NCBI RefSeq assembly: GCF_002014965.1
Contig: NZ_MUXT01000002.1
Coordinates: 1-48,978, forward strand
Length of the DNA stretch: 48,978 nucleotides
DNA from: Moraxella canis
GTDB taxonomy: Bacteria > Pseudomonadota > Gammaproteobacteria > Pseudomonadales > Moraxellaceae
Direction of reading: 5' to 3'
The notes below the pieces were generated by a model. That model saw nothing but the letters and a program-made list of their open reading frames with translations, was not told the origin of the DNA and did not search any database. Positions 26,790 through 35,344 of the stretch are shown piece by piece (positions within the stretch are counted from its first letter, which is position 1; each line of letters opens with the position of its first letter). A program made the position numbers and the translations under genes.

Positions 26790-27314
26790 TTAGTCAATTA
26801 CTTCACGTGTCTCTTGACGCTTAGCCAATTCTGCAATTTCTTCTTCTGTCGGTAGTGGCAATTCTTGTACAGCAAATGCAGGAACTAAACGAGACTCTAC
26901 AAGCTTATTATGACGGTTATTTGGATCATCACGTTCAATAAACTGTTGGAATTGTTTATCTTTGATGGCTTTAAGAATAATATTCTCTACAAGCCAAGGT
27001 TTACCAAGTGGTACTACACGCTTAATTGTACCAATGACTGAGTTACCTACTTGAAAAGTTTCAAAACCAATATTCGCTTTTTGACTGTTCATTGACGTTA
27101 CTACGACATGAACAAGCTTTAAGTTCTCATCTTCTACGGCTTGGATTTCTTCAGAAATATCTTGATCCGTATCTTTAAGCAGTTCATTAGCAATCATTTG
27201 CTTGAGTGCTTTAGCAGTGACTTTAGCAGGATAGGTTAAGCCAAGATCATCAGCTTGATCTTTTAATTGTTGTAGTTCAGTTTTTGGTTTATCTTGTACA
27301 GTTTCAGTAGTCAT
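26790..27314 (-). CDS. N4 gp55-like head-associated protein, 174 residues
   Basis: The N-terminal part (about 12-45, LQQLKDQADDLGLTYPAKVT) resembles a small HeH/SAP-type helix-extended-helix domain. It is followed by an acidic linker and a beta-rich part (about 65-130) with VIGTIKRVVPLGKPW, then a Pro/Glu-rich tail. The gene directly follows the capsid gene, as gp55 follows gp56 in N4-like phages, so I assign it by position and shape. AAGGA lies before the ATG. Downstream is the coiled-coil gene after 24 bases, so the two are probably co-transcribed. Its exact function is not known to me. Confidence 0.6.
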   Translation of the reverse strand: MTTETVQDKPKTELQQLKDQADDLGLTYPAKVTAKALKQMIANELLKDTDQDISEEIQAVEDENLKLVHVVVTSMNSQKANIGFETFQVGNSVIGTIKRVVPLGKPWLVENIILKAIKDKQFQQFIERDDPNNRHNKLVESRLVPAFAVQELPLPTEEEIAELAKRQETREVID

Positions 27315-27347
27315 GGTAAGTATCCTTATTTAGAATTAAGTTTAAAA

Positions 27348-27381
27348 ACATATACCCCACACCAATTTGTAGGGTATATGT
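27348..27381 (-). terminator. Terminator after the capsid gene
   Basis: A perfect 10-bp stem (27348-27357 with 27372-27381, ACATATACCC) with a 14-base loop is followed on the minus strand by TTTTT. It begins 11 bases past the capsid stop codon, so capsid transcripts can end here and only some would read through into the gp55-like gene. Confidence 0.75.
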
Positions 27382-27391
27382 GAGTTAGTTA

Positions 27392-28300
27392 TTACATTTT
27401 AGCGACAACTTTAAGAAGTGCTAGACGCTCTACATACTGTGGCATAAAGCCATACCACCACTTCTTAGAAGCAAAGCCAGTTTCACCATACGGATCAGCA
27501 GATGATGCAGTTGCTTCCCCGGGCTTCTTATGAATGGTTTGAAATTTACCTTTACCACCCCCTGATTGGAAACCAATAGTAGTAAATGATTCATCACCTA
27601 CAACCAAGAATGGGAAGACATCATACTTACTGTTAGTCTTATAGTAAGCAGCATTAGTTGCATTAGCACCTACACCTGCCCATTTCATCATACGTGGGAC
27701 AACCACAATACGGAAACCTGCAATACGACCTACTTCACCTTTCAGTAGGGTAGTCCCTGCTGCGTATTGGTGTGCAGGAATAAATGCAGGCTTGTTATGA
27801 TAATCTACCATCGCTTCTAAGGTAGGAATCAGCTCAGAGCCTACATAAGCCACACGACAATCAGGGATTGTACGGGTATCAGTGAGCTGTGTACCAGTAA
27901 TAATCTTGGTTTGTTTAGGACAACGGTTTTTATCTAAATCAATACCAAGCTTAACCAGATCAGCATAGTTGAGTTCCATGCCATGAGTCAGCTCACTGTT
28001 TTGTGTTGCTGTACCTGCATACTTAACTAGACCTGCATTAGTCAATAGATCTACTTGTAGCTTGTCTTCATACACAGTCATACAAGCATTGGTAGTTTCA
28101 CGCTCAAGATGCTCAAGTAGTTTTGCATCAGAATCAAAGTTTACAACATCATTTGAGTATTCATAGAACACACCAAACTTTTGTAGGTTAGATTGAATCT
28201 CTTTACGAGTCATACCGATGCGGTTCTTACGACCGCCCAATTCACCTAGTACTGGGAATTTATCAGTAATCAAGCCTGCATCATTAGATGAACAAAACAA
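27392..28300 (-). CDS. Major capsid protein, N4 gp56-like, 5'-truncated
   Basis: 302 codons remain, beginning at a TTG without a ribosome binding site; an in-frame stop lies two codons further upstream. N4 capsid proteins are about 400 residues and the missing part is the N-terminal arm. The conserved run starts around NDAGLITDKFPVLGELGG and continues through KNRIGMTRKE, the long helix (about 45-95) and a C-terminal domain with VGDESFTTIGFQSGGGKGK. The product, if made, could not be a normal HK97-fold capsid subunit. The cut coincides with the ATG of the rightward gene at 28288, so a deletion joined capsid codons to foreign sequence. Recognition as N4-type capsid is from the pattern and the neighbourhood; no database was searched. 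Confidence 0.72.
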   Translation of the reverse strand: MFCSSNDAGLITDKFPVLGELGGRKNRIGMTRKEIQSNLQKFGVFYEYSNDVVNFDSDAKLLEHLERETTNACMTVYEDKLQVDLLTNAGLVKYAGTATQNSELTHGMELNYADLVKLGIDLDKNRCPKQTKIITGTQLTDTRTIPDCRVAYVGSELIPTLEAMVDYHNKPAFIPAHQYAAGTTLLKGEVGRIAGFRIVVVPRMMKWAGVGANATNAAYYKTNSKYDVFPFLVVGDESFTTIGFQSGGGKGKFQTIHKKPGEATASSADPYGETGFASKKWWYGFMPQYVERLALLKVVAKM

Positions 28301-28668
28301 AACTGATTAACGAGTTAAAAACCCATCAGCTTTTTATTTCAGCTATGGATACTGAGAAAGATAAATTAATTGCTTCTGGTATTTCTATTGCGATTAATGT
28401 TATTAAGAATCATAAAGAAAGTGAATGGATAGACACCCTAGAACAGCTACCGCCTAGCGGTAAACTGGTGTTACTGGCAACAGATCTAGGTGAAGATTCA
28501 CTTGTACCAGTAGTAGGTCAGTTAATTGAATATGATCAAAACTTCATTGAAGAAGATGATGATGTCATTGATACTTTAGAATGGTTAAATTCAGAAGATG
28601 ACAGCTTTGGTGCTGAATTTGATGATGTTAAGTATTGGCTTCCAATTCCTGAATTCCCTAAAAATTAA
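28288..28668 (+). CDS. DUF551-like phage protein, 126 residues
   Basis: The N-terminus is helical ([20 protein letters not shown]). From about residue 48 it follows the DUF551 pattern: [20 protein letters not shown] at the start and [11 protein letters not shown] at the end, with an acidic insert of Asp/Glu (about 85-108). DUF551 proteins are common in phages and prophages and have no established function. Its ATG lies at the deletion joint with the capsid gene and no ribosome binding site is visible upstream, so it probably lost its own leader. It is 14 bases before nrdB, and the two form a rightward pair. Confidence 0.65.
   Translation: MNKTKLINELKTHQLFISAMDTEKDKLIASGISIAINVIKNHKESEWIDTLEQLPPSGKLVLLATDLGEDSLVPVVGQLIEYDQNFIEEDDDVIDTLEWLNSEDDSFGAEFDDVKYWLPIPEFPKN
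28448..28462 (+). promoter_or_regulatory. Third 6-bp stem, 3-base loop hairpin, inside the DUF551-like gene
   Basis: TACCGC-CTA-GCGGTA is a perfect hairpin 220 bases before nrdB. The template-strand loop for rightward transcription is TAG, with a central A. Because it lies within coding sequence it may be coincidence. Confidence 0.25.
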
Positions 28669-28682
28669 ACCAAGGAGTATTA

Positions 28683-29768
28683 ATGTATTCTGTATTTAAT
28701 CCTATTCCTAATGATGCTACCAAAGAGCCTATGTTCTTAGGTGAATCAGTAAATGTATCACGATTTGATAAACAGCGTTACCCTATCTTTGAACAGCTTA
28801 CAGAGAAACAGATCAGTTTCTTTTGGAGACCTGAAGAGATTGATGTATCTAAAGATCGTAGAGATTTTATTGAATTACCTGCACATGAAAAACATATCTT
28901 TGTTTCTAATCTAAAATACCAAACACTATTAGACAGTGTACAAGGTCGTAGTCCTAATGTTGTGCTATTACCCTTGGTTTCAGTACCTGAATTAGAAACT
29001 TGGATTGAAACTTGGGCTTTCTTTGAGTCTATTCATGCTCGTAGTTATACCCATATTATTCGTAATATCTTTAATAATCCCAGTGAAATTTTAGATGATA
29101 TTGTGGTTAATCCAGAGATTATTAAACGTGCTAAATCTATCTCTGAATACTATGATACTCTACACAGCTTATCGTTAGAATATCAACAAGATAAAGCAGT
29201 TAATATGTATGAGCTAAAGAAACGCTTATACCTATGTATTATGAGTATTAATGTACTAGAAGCTATTCGTTTCTATGTATCATTTGCTTGTTCATTTGCC
29301 TTTGCTGAGCGTAAAGTGATGGAAGGTAATGCTAAGATCATTAAGTTAATTGCACGTGATGAAGCTTTGCATTTGAATGGTACACAGCATATCCTATCTC
29401 TGTTACAGAAAGAAGATCCTGATTATAAAGCCATTGCAGATGAATGTCGTCAAGAAATCTATGATATTTTCTGGTCAGCTTATGAACAAGAAAAAGCATG
29501 GATTGAGTACTTATTTAAAGATGGTTCTATGATTGGTTTAAATAAAGATATTCTTACCCAGTACTTAGAATATATTACTGGTTTAAGAATGAAAGCCATT
29601 GATCTAAAACCTTTCTTTAGTACATCAAATCCTATTCCTTGGATTGCTAATTGGTTATCATCAGATAATGTTCAAGTAGCGCCTCAAGAAACAGAGATTA
29701 CATCTTATGTTGTGGGTCAGATTGATTCTGAACTACAAGATGATGCGTTTGATAATTTTGAGTTATAA
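28683..29768 (+). CDS. nrdB: Class Ia ribonucleotide reductase beta subunit
   Basis: This makes the diiron-tyrosyl radical subunit that, with NrdA, reduces ribonucleoside diphosphates to deoxyribonucleotides. All cofactor residues are present: D84, E115, H118 and radical Y122 (FESIHARSY), then E193 and, in RDEALH, E227 and H230. The end FDNFEL resembles the C-terminal tail by which NrdB binds NrdA. The length of 361 residues is close to E. coli NrdB (376). AAGGAG lies 6 bases before the ATG. No nrdA is in the element, so this subunit would have to pair with host NrdA, or its partner was lost in the deletion. Codon use and base composition match the phage element. It ends directly against the convergent integrase gene. 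Confidence 0.93.
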   Translation: MYSVFNPIPNDATKEPMFLGESVNVSRFDKQRYPIFEQLTEKQISFFWRPEEIDVSKDRRDFIELPAHEKHIFVSNLKYQTLLDSVQGRSPNVVLLPLVSVPELETWIETWAFFESIHARSYTHIIRNIFNNPSEILDDIVVNPEIIKRAKSISEYYDTLHSLSLEYQQDKAVNMYELKKRLYLCIMSINVLEAIRFYVSFACSFAFAERKVMEGNAKIIKLIARDEALHLNGTQHILSLLQKEDPDYKAIADECRQEIYDIFWSAYEQEKAWIEYLFKDGSMIGLNKDILTQYLEYITGLRMKAIDLKPFFSTSNPIPWIANWLSSDNVQVAPQETEITSYVVGQIDSELQDDAFDNFEL

Positions 29769-30794
29769 CTAGTCTTCAGACATCATCTGAAGTACTTCAT
29801 TAATGGTAGGGTTATAATAAGTATTTAATAAAATCTTTAGATCTTTATGACCTGTGATTTTTGCCAGTGTTTCTACTGGCATTTTATATTTATAAACAAA
29901 CCTACTAATCGCTTCATGCCTGCTATCATGAAATGTTAAATCCTTAACCTTGGCTTTGGATCTTACCCTTTCCCAAGCCAAGCGAAAGGTATTAACATTA
30001 ATACTGGTAGGTATTAGTTGATTGTCTTGATGATATGATAAAGCCAATACAACTAATTCTTTTGCAGTTTTATTTAAAGGGACATTCCTACTATCACCAT
30101 TCTTGGTTTTAGTTAGGTGAATGTAATTCTCTTTAATATCTGTTCTACAGACACTTAGTATCTCACCTCTTCTCATAGCAGTCTCTATGGCGAATAAGAA
30201 AGCCCATACGACCCATTGATTACTTGTTGATGGTTTAGTACCAGTCCAATCTACAGCTTGCTTAAGCAGCCTTATATCATTATCTGTAACCCTTCTATTC
30301 CTTGGTTTAGAACTTGTAGGTTTACTGACTTGAGAAAAAGGATTGATCGTTAAGATAAATAACTCTTTTACTGCATAACTAAAAACAGCAGAAAGATAAG
30401 AAATTTCTCTTTTAAGCGTACTGGGTTTGACTGACTGTAATCTACTATTACGCCATAGGGTTAAATCTTTAGGTGTGATTTGATGTATCTGTTTTTGACT
30501 CAGTTCAGGATAATCTCTTAATAAGATTCTTCTGGTAAATTTATCACTATCACTTCTTTTATATCTACCAATATTCTCATGATACAGCTTAAGTAATTCT
30601 GACAATGTTAATGTGACTGTTAGAGATGATTCAACCACTTCATCTTTACGACCTGCTTTATGTTCTAATAACATATTAGCAGCCCATTGTTCACATTCTT
30701 TTGCAGTATCTCTAGTTGCAGAGAGTCTCTTACCATTGATCATCAACTCAATACGATAAGAATGACCTCTTTTTCTTGGTTTAGGTAATTTCAT
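29769..30794 (-). CDS. int: Tyrosine recombinase (phage integrase), 341 residues
   Basis: This catalyses site-specific insertion and excision at the tRNA-Thr att site. Catalytic residues visible, counted from the chosen start, are R208 (TAMRRGEIL), K231 (TKNGDSR), H289 and R292 (FHDSRHEA), H316 (TGHKDLK) and tyrosine Y326 or Y327 (NTYYNPT). A SAM-like core-binding domain covers about 60-160. I chose the ATG at 30792-30794, which gives MKLPKPRKRGHSYRIELM. The reading frame continues upstream into the tRNA-Thr gene, but that part is the att repeat. The first TTGGCGTAAT repeat overlaps the start codon, so integrase could repress itself. There is no obvious excisionase gene. Confidence 0.93.
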   Translation of the reverse strand: MKLPKPRKRGHSYRIELMINGKRLSATRDTAKECEQWAANMLLEHKAGRKDEVVESSLTVTLTLSELLKLYHENIGRYKRSDSDKFTRRILLRDYPELSQKQIHQITPKDLTLWRNSRLQSVKPSTLKREISYLSAVFSYAVKELFILTINPFSQVSKPTSSKPRNRRVTDNDIRLLKQAVDWTGTKPSTSNQWVVWAFLFAIETAMRRGEILSVCRTDIKENYIHLTKTKNGDSRNVPLNKTAKELVVLALSYHQDNQLIPTSINVNTFRLAWERVRSKAKVKDLTFHDSRHEAISRFVYKYKMPVETLAKITGHKDLKILLNTYYNPTINEVLQMMSED

Positions 30795-30815
30795 TGGCGT
30801 AATCTTGGCGTAATT
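30794..30815 (+). promoter_or_regulatory. Two integrase arm-type repeats at the right end
   Basis: TTGGCGTAAT occurs at 30794-30803 and again at 30805-30815 (with an extra T). Both have the same orientation as the copy at 383-393. They lie 13-34 bases inside the right att repeat and overlap the start of int. Confidence 0.5.
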
Positions 30816-30827
30816 AGAAGGCAAATT

Positions 30828-30956
<129 letters not shown>

Positions 30957-30970
30957 AAACTTGAGTGATA

Positions 30971-31044
30971 TGGAGCGGGTGGCGGGAATCGAACCCGCAC
31001 CATCAGCTTGGAAGGCTGAGGTTCTACCACTAAACTACACCCGC
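30971..31044 (-). tRNA. tRNA-Gly (TCC)
   Basis: 74 bases with encoded CCA. The acceptor stem is GCGGGTG/CACCCGC and the anticodon loop CTTCCAA has anticodon TCC. It lies 14 bases from the tRNA-Thr gene and corresponds to E. coli glyT. Confidence 0.96.
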
Positions 31045-31071
31045 AGGGTAGTATACCTAGGTAGGGAATAA

Positions 31072-31155
31072 TGGTGGTGGGGGAAGGATTCGAACCTTCG
31101 AAGCTTTCGCGACAGAGTTACAGTCTGTTGGGTTTGACCGCTCCCCAACCCCACC
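31072..31155 (-). tRNA. tRNA-Tyr (GTA)
   Basis: 84 bases with encoded CCA and a long variable arm, as expected for tRNA-Tyr. The acceptor stem is GGTGGGG and the anticodon GTA is flanked by ACAGA/TCTGT stems. It corresponds to E. coli tyrU. Confidence 0.96.
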
Positions 31156-31233
31156 AAGTTTGATAGGTATTCTTTTACTGGTCTGGTAAAAGATGAAGCC
31201 CATTTTATGGGCTTAACCTAATATTTTTAGGAA

Positions 31234-31309
<76 letters not shown>

Positions 31310-31332
31310 GGTGTATTTCCTAAGTGGTGCAT

Positions 31333-31360
31333 ATAATAGCAAATTTTTGAGAATGTGCAA
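31333..31360 (-). promoter_or_regulatory. Promoter of the tRNA cluster
   Basis: On the minus strand TTGCAC (31355-31360) and TATTAT (31333-31338) are 16 bases apart, about 24 bases before the first tRNA. An A-rich tract (31361-31372) lies upstream, as is common for stable RNA promoters. Confidence 0.65.
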
Positions 31361-31539
31361 GCTTTTTTTTAAAATTTTAATCCAAATCACTGAGAATTTT
31401 TATAAATTATTGATTTTTATAAATTATTTATGTTCAAATAATCCGATCGTTGCTCATACTTAAAATAACGCATAAAAATTGAATCATTTTATTCAAATGG
31501 ACACAACCTGTCCCATTAAGTATTTATAGTTCCAAATTT

Positions 31540-31557
31540 CACGGAAAAACACGGAAA
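31540..31557. repeat. Left terminal motif of the IS607-type element
   Basis: It contains two direct copies of CACGGAAA, and its complement matches the motif at 33488-33504. It lies just past the 3' end of tnpB, where the guide RNA (omega RNA) of TnpB elements is normally encoded. Confidence 0.5.
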
Positions 31558-31564
31558 TTTAAGT

Positions 31565-32848
31565 TTAAGAATTAGCCTTTAATGGATTAATCATCTTAGG
31601 CGTACTACACACCACTATTGGGTTGTAATCAAACTTCCCAATTACTTTTCTTAAAATATTGTAAGCACCATTGACATCAGCATTGATAAGCGTGTTATTG
31701 CTTGATTTAAATAAACCACGCTTAACACGTTTACCTTGATAATTAACTTGTTTAGCAATGGGTTCATCATCAAGAAAGCTACATTTACTTGTATAACTTT
31801 CTTCAGCAACAATCACATCAATGCCTTGTAATTTAGCTTTATACTGTATCATTTGTACCAATCTTGCAAAAGGCACACTGACAAAACTTTGATTGTTTCT
31901 TTTACCAATATTTATCCCTTGTTTCCAATCTTGATTATAACCGATAACAATCGTTGTTATCTCGTTGGCAACTGCGTGGTTGATAAGATAATGGCTTGCT
32001 TTATGTAAATAATCATTGATTTGATTATTACGTTTAAATGATAACTTATTTAATTGTTTGTTAATGCAGTTAATCTGTGGAATGATTTTATTGCTTTGCT
32101 TGGCAAGGTGAATAAATTTGTCTTTTTCACCCTGTAGCTTAGCTTTGATTTTATTAAAAAATTGATTAACAGATTTTACAGTCTTACCTGTAACAATAAA
32201 AGGCGTATTGTTTGTGTTGCTAACAGCGGTTATAAGATTATTTAAACCTAAATCAACCGCTATATAACGCCCATTATTGTGTTTAGGCGTTGGCTTGTCT
32301 GTTTTGTAAGTGATCTTAATATCATAACCATTGGCAATATTGACAACTTTGACTTCTTGTATGTTGTCAAAATTGATGATGTTTTTAAGTTTGCCAAGTT
32401 CAAAAGACAATGGTGTATCAAAATAGCTTGAAAGGGTTAAAATGCCTTTTTGCAAATCACGTTTAGAAACTGCTTGTTTGGTAAAAATAATGTTAGCTCG
32501 TCCTTTGGTTTTATCTAAATATTTTGGTAATTTAGGACGAGCTAAAAACTTGGATTTGTCTTTATGATAGGCTTTAATCACCGCCTAAAAAGACCCAAAG
32601 TTTTGAGAAACTTGTTTAATTACTTGCTGTGCAACTTTGGCAGGCATAGCAATATAATCACCTTGTTTTTCTTGGGTGAGTTGATTGATGAGATTAAAAG
32701 CGGTTGGCGTTTTGTTATTTGTAATGATGGCTTGTCTGTTGTGATAGGTTGCTACATTGAATAGGTTTTTACACAAAAACGCATAGTCATCAAGCATTTT
32801 GTAATGCTTGTGGTTTTGTTTAATGCGGATTGTGTGAGTTAAGTACAT
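31565..32848 (-). pseudogene. tnpB: tnpB, RNA-guided nuclease family, interrupted by one amber codon
   Basis: This is one frame of 427 sense codons broken by a TAG at 32585-32587, in the segment QNFGSF-stop-AVIKAY where TnpB proteins usually have an uninterrupted helix. The rest is intact. RuvC-I has D199 (IAVDLGLNN), RuvC-II has the Glu pair in VAEESYTSK, and RuvC-III has D391 (INADVNGAYN). The usual four zinc-finger cysteines are missing except one, as in a known cysteine-poor TnpB branch. TnpB is a small RNA-guided DNA nuclease that helps its transposon persist. One base change would restore it, so the damage is recent, or the amber is read through. It starts 6 bases after the tnpA stop. 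Confidence 0.87.
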
Positions 32849-32854
32849 GGCAGT

Positions 32855-33424
32855 TTATTTGTCCTGCAATTTTTTAATAAGTTGTTCGGTTTTGCGTTTG
32901 GTTCTTCTTTGTCCGTAAATCCTAGCATAAAATGAAGTGATGATTGAAGTAAAATCAGCAATTAAGTCTTCTCTTTCATCGATCACTTGATTAACCACTT
33001 CTATTTTACGGTTTTGCATAGCAAGCAAGGTTTTAATGTAGTTAAAGCCAAAGCGTGTTAATCGGTCTTTATGTTCGACAATAATGACATCGACTGTTTT
33101 GTCATTGAGTAGGTCTATGAGTTTCTTACGATTGTCATTTAAACCACTACCCACTTCTTTAATTACCTTATCAACTTTATAGCCACGAGCATTGGCATAA
33201 GCAATCATTCTATCGGCTTGACTATCAAGGTTGCTTTTATTTTCGCTTGATGAAACACGGCAGTAGATACAAACAACGGTTTGTTTACGCACCTCATTAT
33301 CAACAATCAATATCCGTCCAGTGGTTGTTAGTTCGGATTGTACCTTGCCACTTTTTACCCATGCCCATACAGTGCGATAGGTTACTTTGTTGAGTTTTGC
33401 ATATTCGGATATTTTGTATTTCAT
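32855..33424 (-). CDS. tnpA: IS607-family serine recombinase TnpA
   Basis: 189 residues. Residues 1-45 form a MerR-like helix-turn-helix (EYAKLNKVTYRTVWAWVKSG). The serine recombinase domain follows, with YCRVSSS (catalytic serine probably S58), the NLDSQADRM helix and KDRLTRFGF. The C-terminus is basic (RRTKRKTEQL). IS607 transposases cut and rejoin DNA through a phosphoserine bond and need little target specificity. The frame is intact, so the element may still move even though TnpB is broken. Confidence 0.93.
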   Translation of the reverse strand: MKYKISEYAKLNKVTYRTVWAWVKSGKVQSELTTTGRILIVDNEVRKQTVVCIYCRVSSSENKSNLDSQADRMIAYANARGYKVDKVIKEVGSGLNDNRKKLIDLLNDKTVDVIIVEHKDRLTRFGFNYIKTLLAMQNRKIEVVNQVIDEREDLIADFTSIITSFYARIYGQRRTKRKTEQLIKKLQDK

Positions 33425-33487
33425 TTAATAATTGATGATGTGGCAATAATTATTTACCATATCAAAAATGGAAATTTATATAAGTGT

Positions 33488-33504
33488 TTTCCGTGTTTTT
33501 CTGT
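33488..33504. repeat. Right terminal motif of the IS607-type element
   Basis: TTTCCGTGTTTTTCTGT is the inverted counterpart of the motif at 31540-31557. It lies 64 bases upstream of the tnpA start. Confidence 0.5.
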
Positions 33505-33542
33505 TATTTAAATGAAGTTAAGTTATACTAAGTCAAGCCATT

Positions 33543-33656
33543 GTGAAACTGGTAGAAGATGATCAAATTATTGAGCAATTACCAGGTAAGTTATGGCGGT
33601 CAACGCAATCAGGAAACTTTTTAGAGCCTATAGAAACTGTACATATTGAAATTTAA
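33543..33656 (+). pseudogene. 3' remnant of an unknown gene, 37 codons
   Basis: A frame from GTG reads VKLVEDDQIIEQLPGKLWRS and continues to HIEI and a stop, closed by a strong terminator. It has no ribosome binding site, and a stop codon lies a few codons upstream, close to the IS607 end. It looks like the tail of a gene cut off by the transposon or an earlier deletion. I do not recognise the family. Confidence 0.4.
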
Positions 33657-33688
33657 AATTTAGGGTCGGAATTAACGACCCTAAATTT
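33656..33688. terminator. Bidirectional terminator before trpE 3' end
   Basis: A perfect 13-bp stem (33656-33668 with 33676-33688, AAATTTAGGGTCG) with a 7-base loop lies 20 bases past the trpE stop and just after the stop of the remnant on the other strand. Confidence 0.85.
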
Positions 33689-33707
33689 ATAGAAATTATG
33701 CCAGGCT

Positions 33708-35219
33708 CTAAATCTCAAGCCCTCTACACGCCATTTCTACTGCCTTGACAAGGGCTAAAGCTTTTTTGTTGGTTTCATCCCATTCAGCCATAGGGTCTGA
33801 ATCTGCCACCACGCCTGCACCAGCTTGTACGTGGATTTGACCATCTTTCATGACGGCTGTACGTATCGCGATGGCAGTATCCATATTACCATGCCAGCCC
33901 AGATATCCAATCGCCCCACCAAAAACGGTGCGGCGCACCGGCTCAACCTCATCAATGATTTGCATGGCGCGGATTTTTGGAGCGCCGGACAAGGTGCCTG
34001 CTGGAAAAGTCGCGCAAAACACATCCAAAGCATCCACATCTTGGCGCACACGTCCCTCGACATTACTGGCAATATGCATGACTTGTGAGTAGCGCTCAAT
34101 GAACATCTTATCGGTCACCTTAACCGAACCGATCTCACAGACGCGCCCAATGTCATTACGTCCTAGATCAATGAGCATCAGATGTTCTGCGATCTCTTTT
34201 TGATCGTTTAATAACTCATGCTCAAGCGCCAGATCCTCATCCATATCACTGCCACGCCGGCGTGTACCTGCCAATGGTCTGACCGTCACTGTGCCGTTTT
34301 CGATGCGCGATAAGATCTCAGGGGAAGCGCCAATGATATCAAACGGAGATTTGGCTGCACCAAAAGTTTCACCATGCAGCATAAATAGATACGGCGATGG
34401 GTTTAAATAACGCAGCGCTCGATACACGCTGAGCGCATCTCCTTCAAAATCGGCTGACAATCTTTGAGCAGGCACGACTTGCATCACATCGCCTGCCAAG
34501 ATATAGTCTTTGATTTTTTGGACATCATCACAGAATTTTTGCTCACCTGTGGCTGACACAAACTTTGGTATCGGTTGCACTTTGGTGGTCAGATCTGGCT
34601 TTTGATTCAGGGCATTTTCGATATTCGTTAAGCGACTGAGCGCATCTTCATAGCCGTTTTCAACATCACAGTTGGCATAGACCACAATAGAAAGCGTGTG
34701 CTCAAGATTATCAAAGACCACTACCTCTGTAGAAAGCATCAGCCACAGATCAGGCAAATTCAAAGGATTGGGTGCGCCAGAATGCCCAACTGTCGGTTCA
34801 ATCGTGCGTATCAAATCATACCCAAAATACCCCACCAAACCGCCACTAAAGACTGGTAAATTTGGCACATCGTCTTTGGTGGGCATTTTAAATTGCCCCA
34901 TAAAGCGTCGAATCTCATCAAACGGCTGATCGGTCTTTGTGCTTGATACCGTACCCACAAGCTCCGACCCTACACGCATAACGCCATCTTGGTATTCAAA
35001 ATACACCCCCTTGCCCAGACCAATCATCGAGTAACGCGCAAAACGCTCACCGCCAACCACTGACTCAAACAAATATGCCTTGGGATTGAGCTGTCTGATA
35101 TTGGCAAAAACCGACACAGGCGTGGCGTCATCCATAAGACGTTTTTTGATCAAGGGTACATGACTAAAGCCCTGACTTTTGAGGCGAAGATACTCGTGAT
35201 GACTCAGCAAAGTTGACAT
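33708..35219 (-). CDS. trpE: Anthranilate synthase component I
   Basis: 503 residues. It converts chorismate and glutamine-derived ammonia to anthranilate, the first step of tryptophan synthesis, with TrpG supplying the ammonia. The N-terminal feedback domain has YLFESVVGG. The chorismate-binding domain has PSPYLFMLHG, RPLAGTRRRG, LIDLGRNDIGRV and FPAGTLSGAPKIRAM, all typical of TrpE. PabB is the near relative, but the length and N-terminus favour TrpE. trpG is not in the window. The gene stands alone, read leftwards, and its 125-base upstream region is shared with the divergent hydrolase gene. I see no leader peptide with Trp codons. Confidence 0.95.
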   Translation of the reverse strand: MSTLLSHHEYLRLKSQGFSHVPLIKKRLMDDATPVSVFANIRQLNPKAYLFESVVGGERFARYSMIGLGKGVYFEYQDGVMRVGSELVGTVSSTKTDQPFDEIRRFMGQFKMPTKDDVPNLPVFSGGLVGYFGYDLIRTIEPTVGHSGAPNPLNLPDLWLMLSTEVVVFDNLEHTLSIVVYANCDVENGYEDALSRLTNIENALNQKPDLTTKVQPIPKFVSATGEQKFCDDVQKIKDYILAGDVMQVVPAQRLSADFEGDALSVYRALRYLNPSPYLFMLHGETFGAAKSPFDIIGASPEILSRIENGTVTVRPLAGTRRRGSDMDEDLALEHELLNDQKEIAEHLMLIDLGRNDIGRVCEIGSVKVTDKMFIERYSQVMHIASNVEGRVRQDVDALDVFCATFPAGTLSGAPKIRAMQIIDEVEPVRRTVFGGAIGYLGWHGNMDTAIAIRTAVMKDGQIHVQAGAGVVADSDPMAEWDETNKKALALVKAVEMACRGLEI

Positions 35220-35344
35220 GATACTTCCAAAATTTTTATAAAAATTGGTCTATCATAGCATAAAAAATTGGGCTTAAAAACCTAAAATTCATTAACGCTT
35301 TTACAACAAAGTTTTTTATTTCTTTTATTTTTTATTTAATTAAA

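Larger units (their letters stand above)
31540..33504 (-). mobile_element. IS607-type transposon with tnpA and broken tnpB
   Basis: A serine recombinase gene with an N-terminal helix-turn-helix is followed by a tnpB gene on the same strand, the IS607 layout. The outer ends carry inverted copies of a short motif: CACGGAAAAACACGGAAA at 31540-31557 and TTTCCGTGTTTTTCTG starting at 33488. These may be the element ends, though IS607 ends are short and vary. It lies between the tRNA promoter and a gene remnant before trpE. Confidence 0.8.

Noticed and set aside
31565..32848. Two separate genes instead of one tnpB
   Set aside because: Both pieces are in the same frame, separated by a single TAG, and together they match the length and motif order of one TnpB.
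33825..34099. Short frames antisense to trpE
   Set aside because: They lie within a well-supported conserved enzyme and show no family features or start signals.
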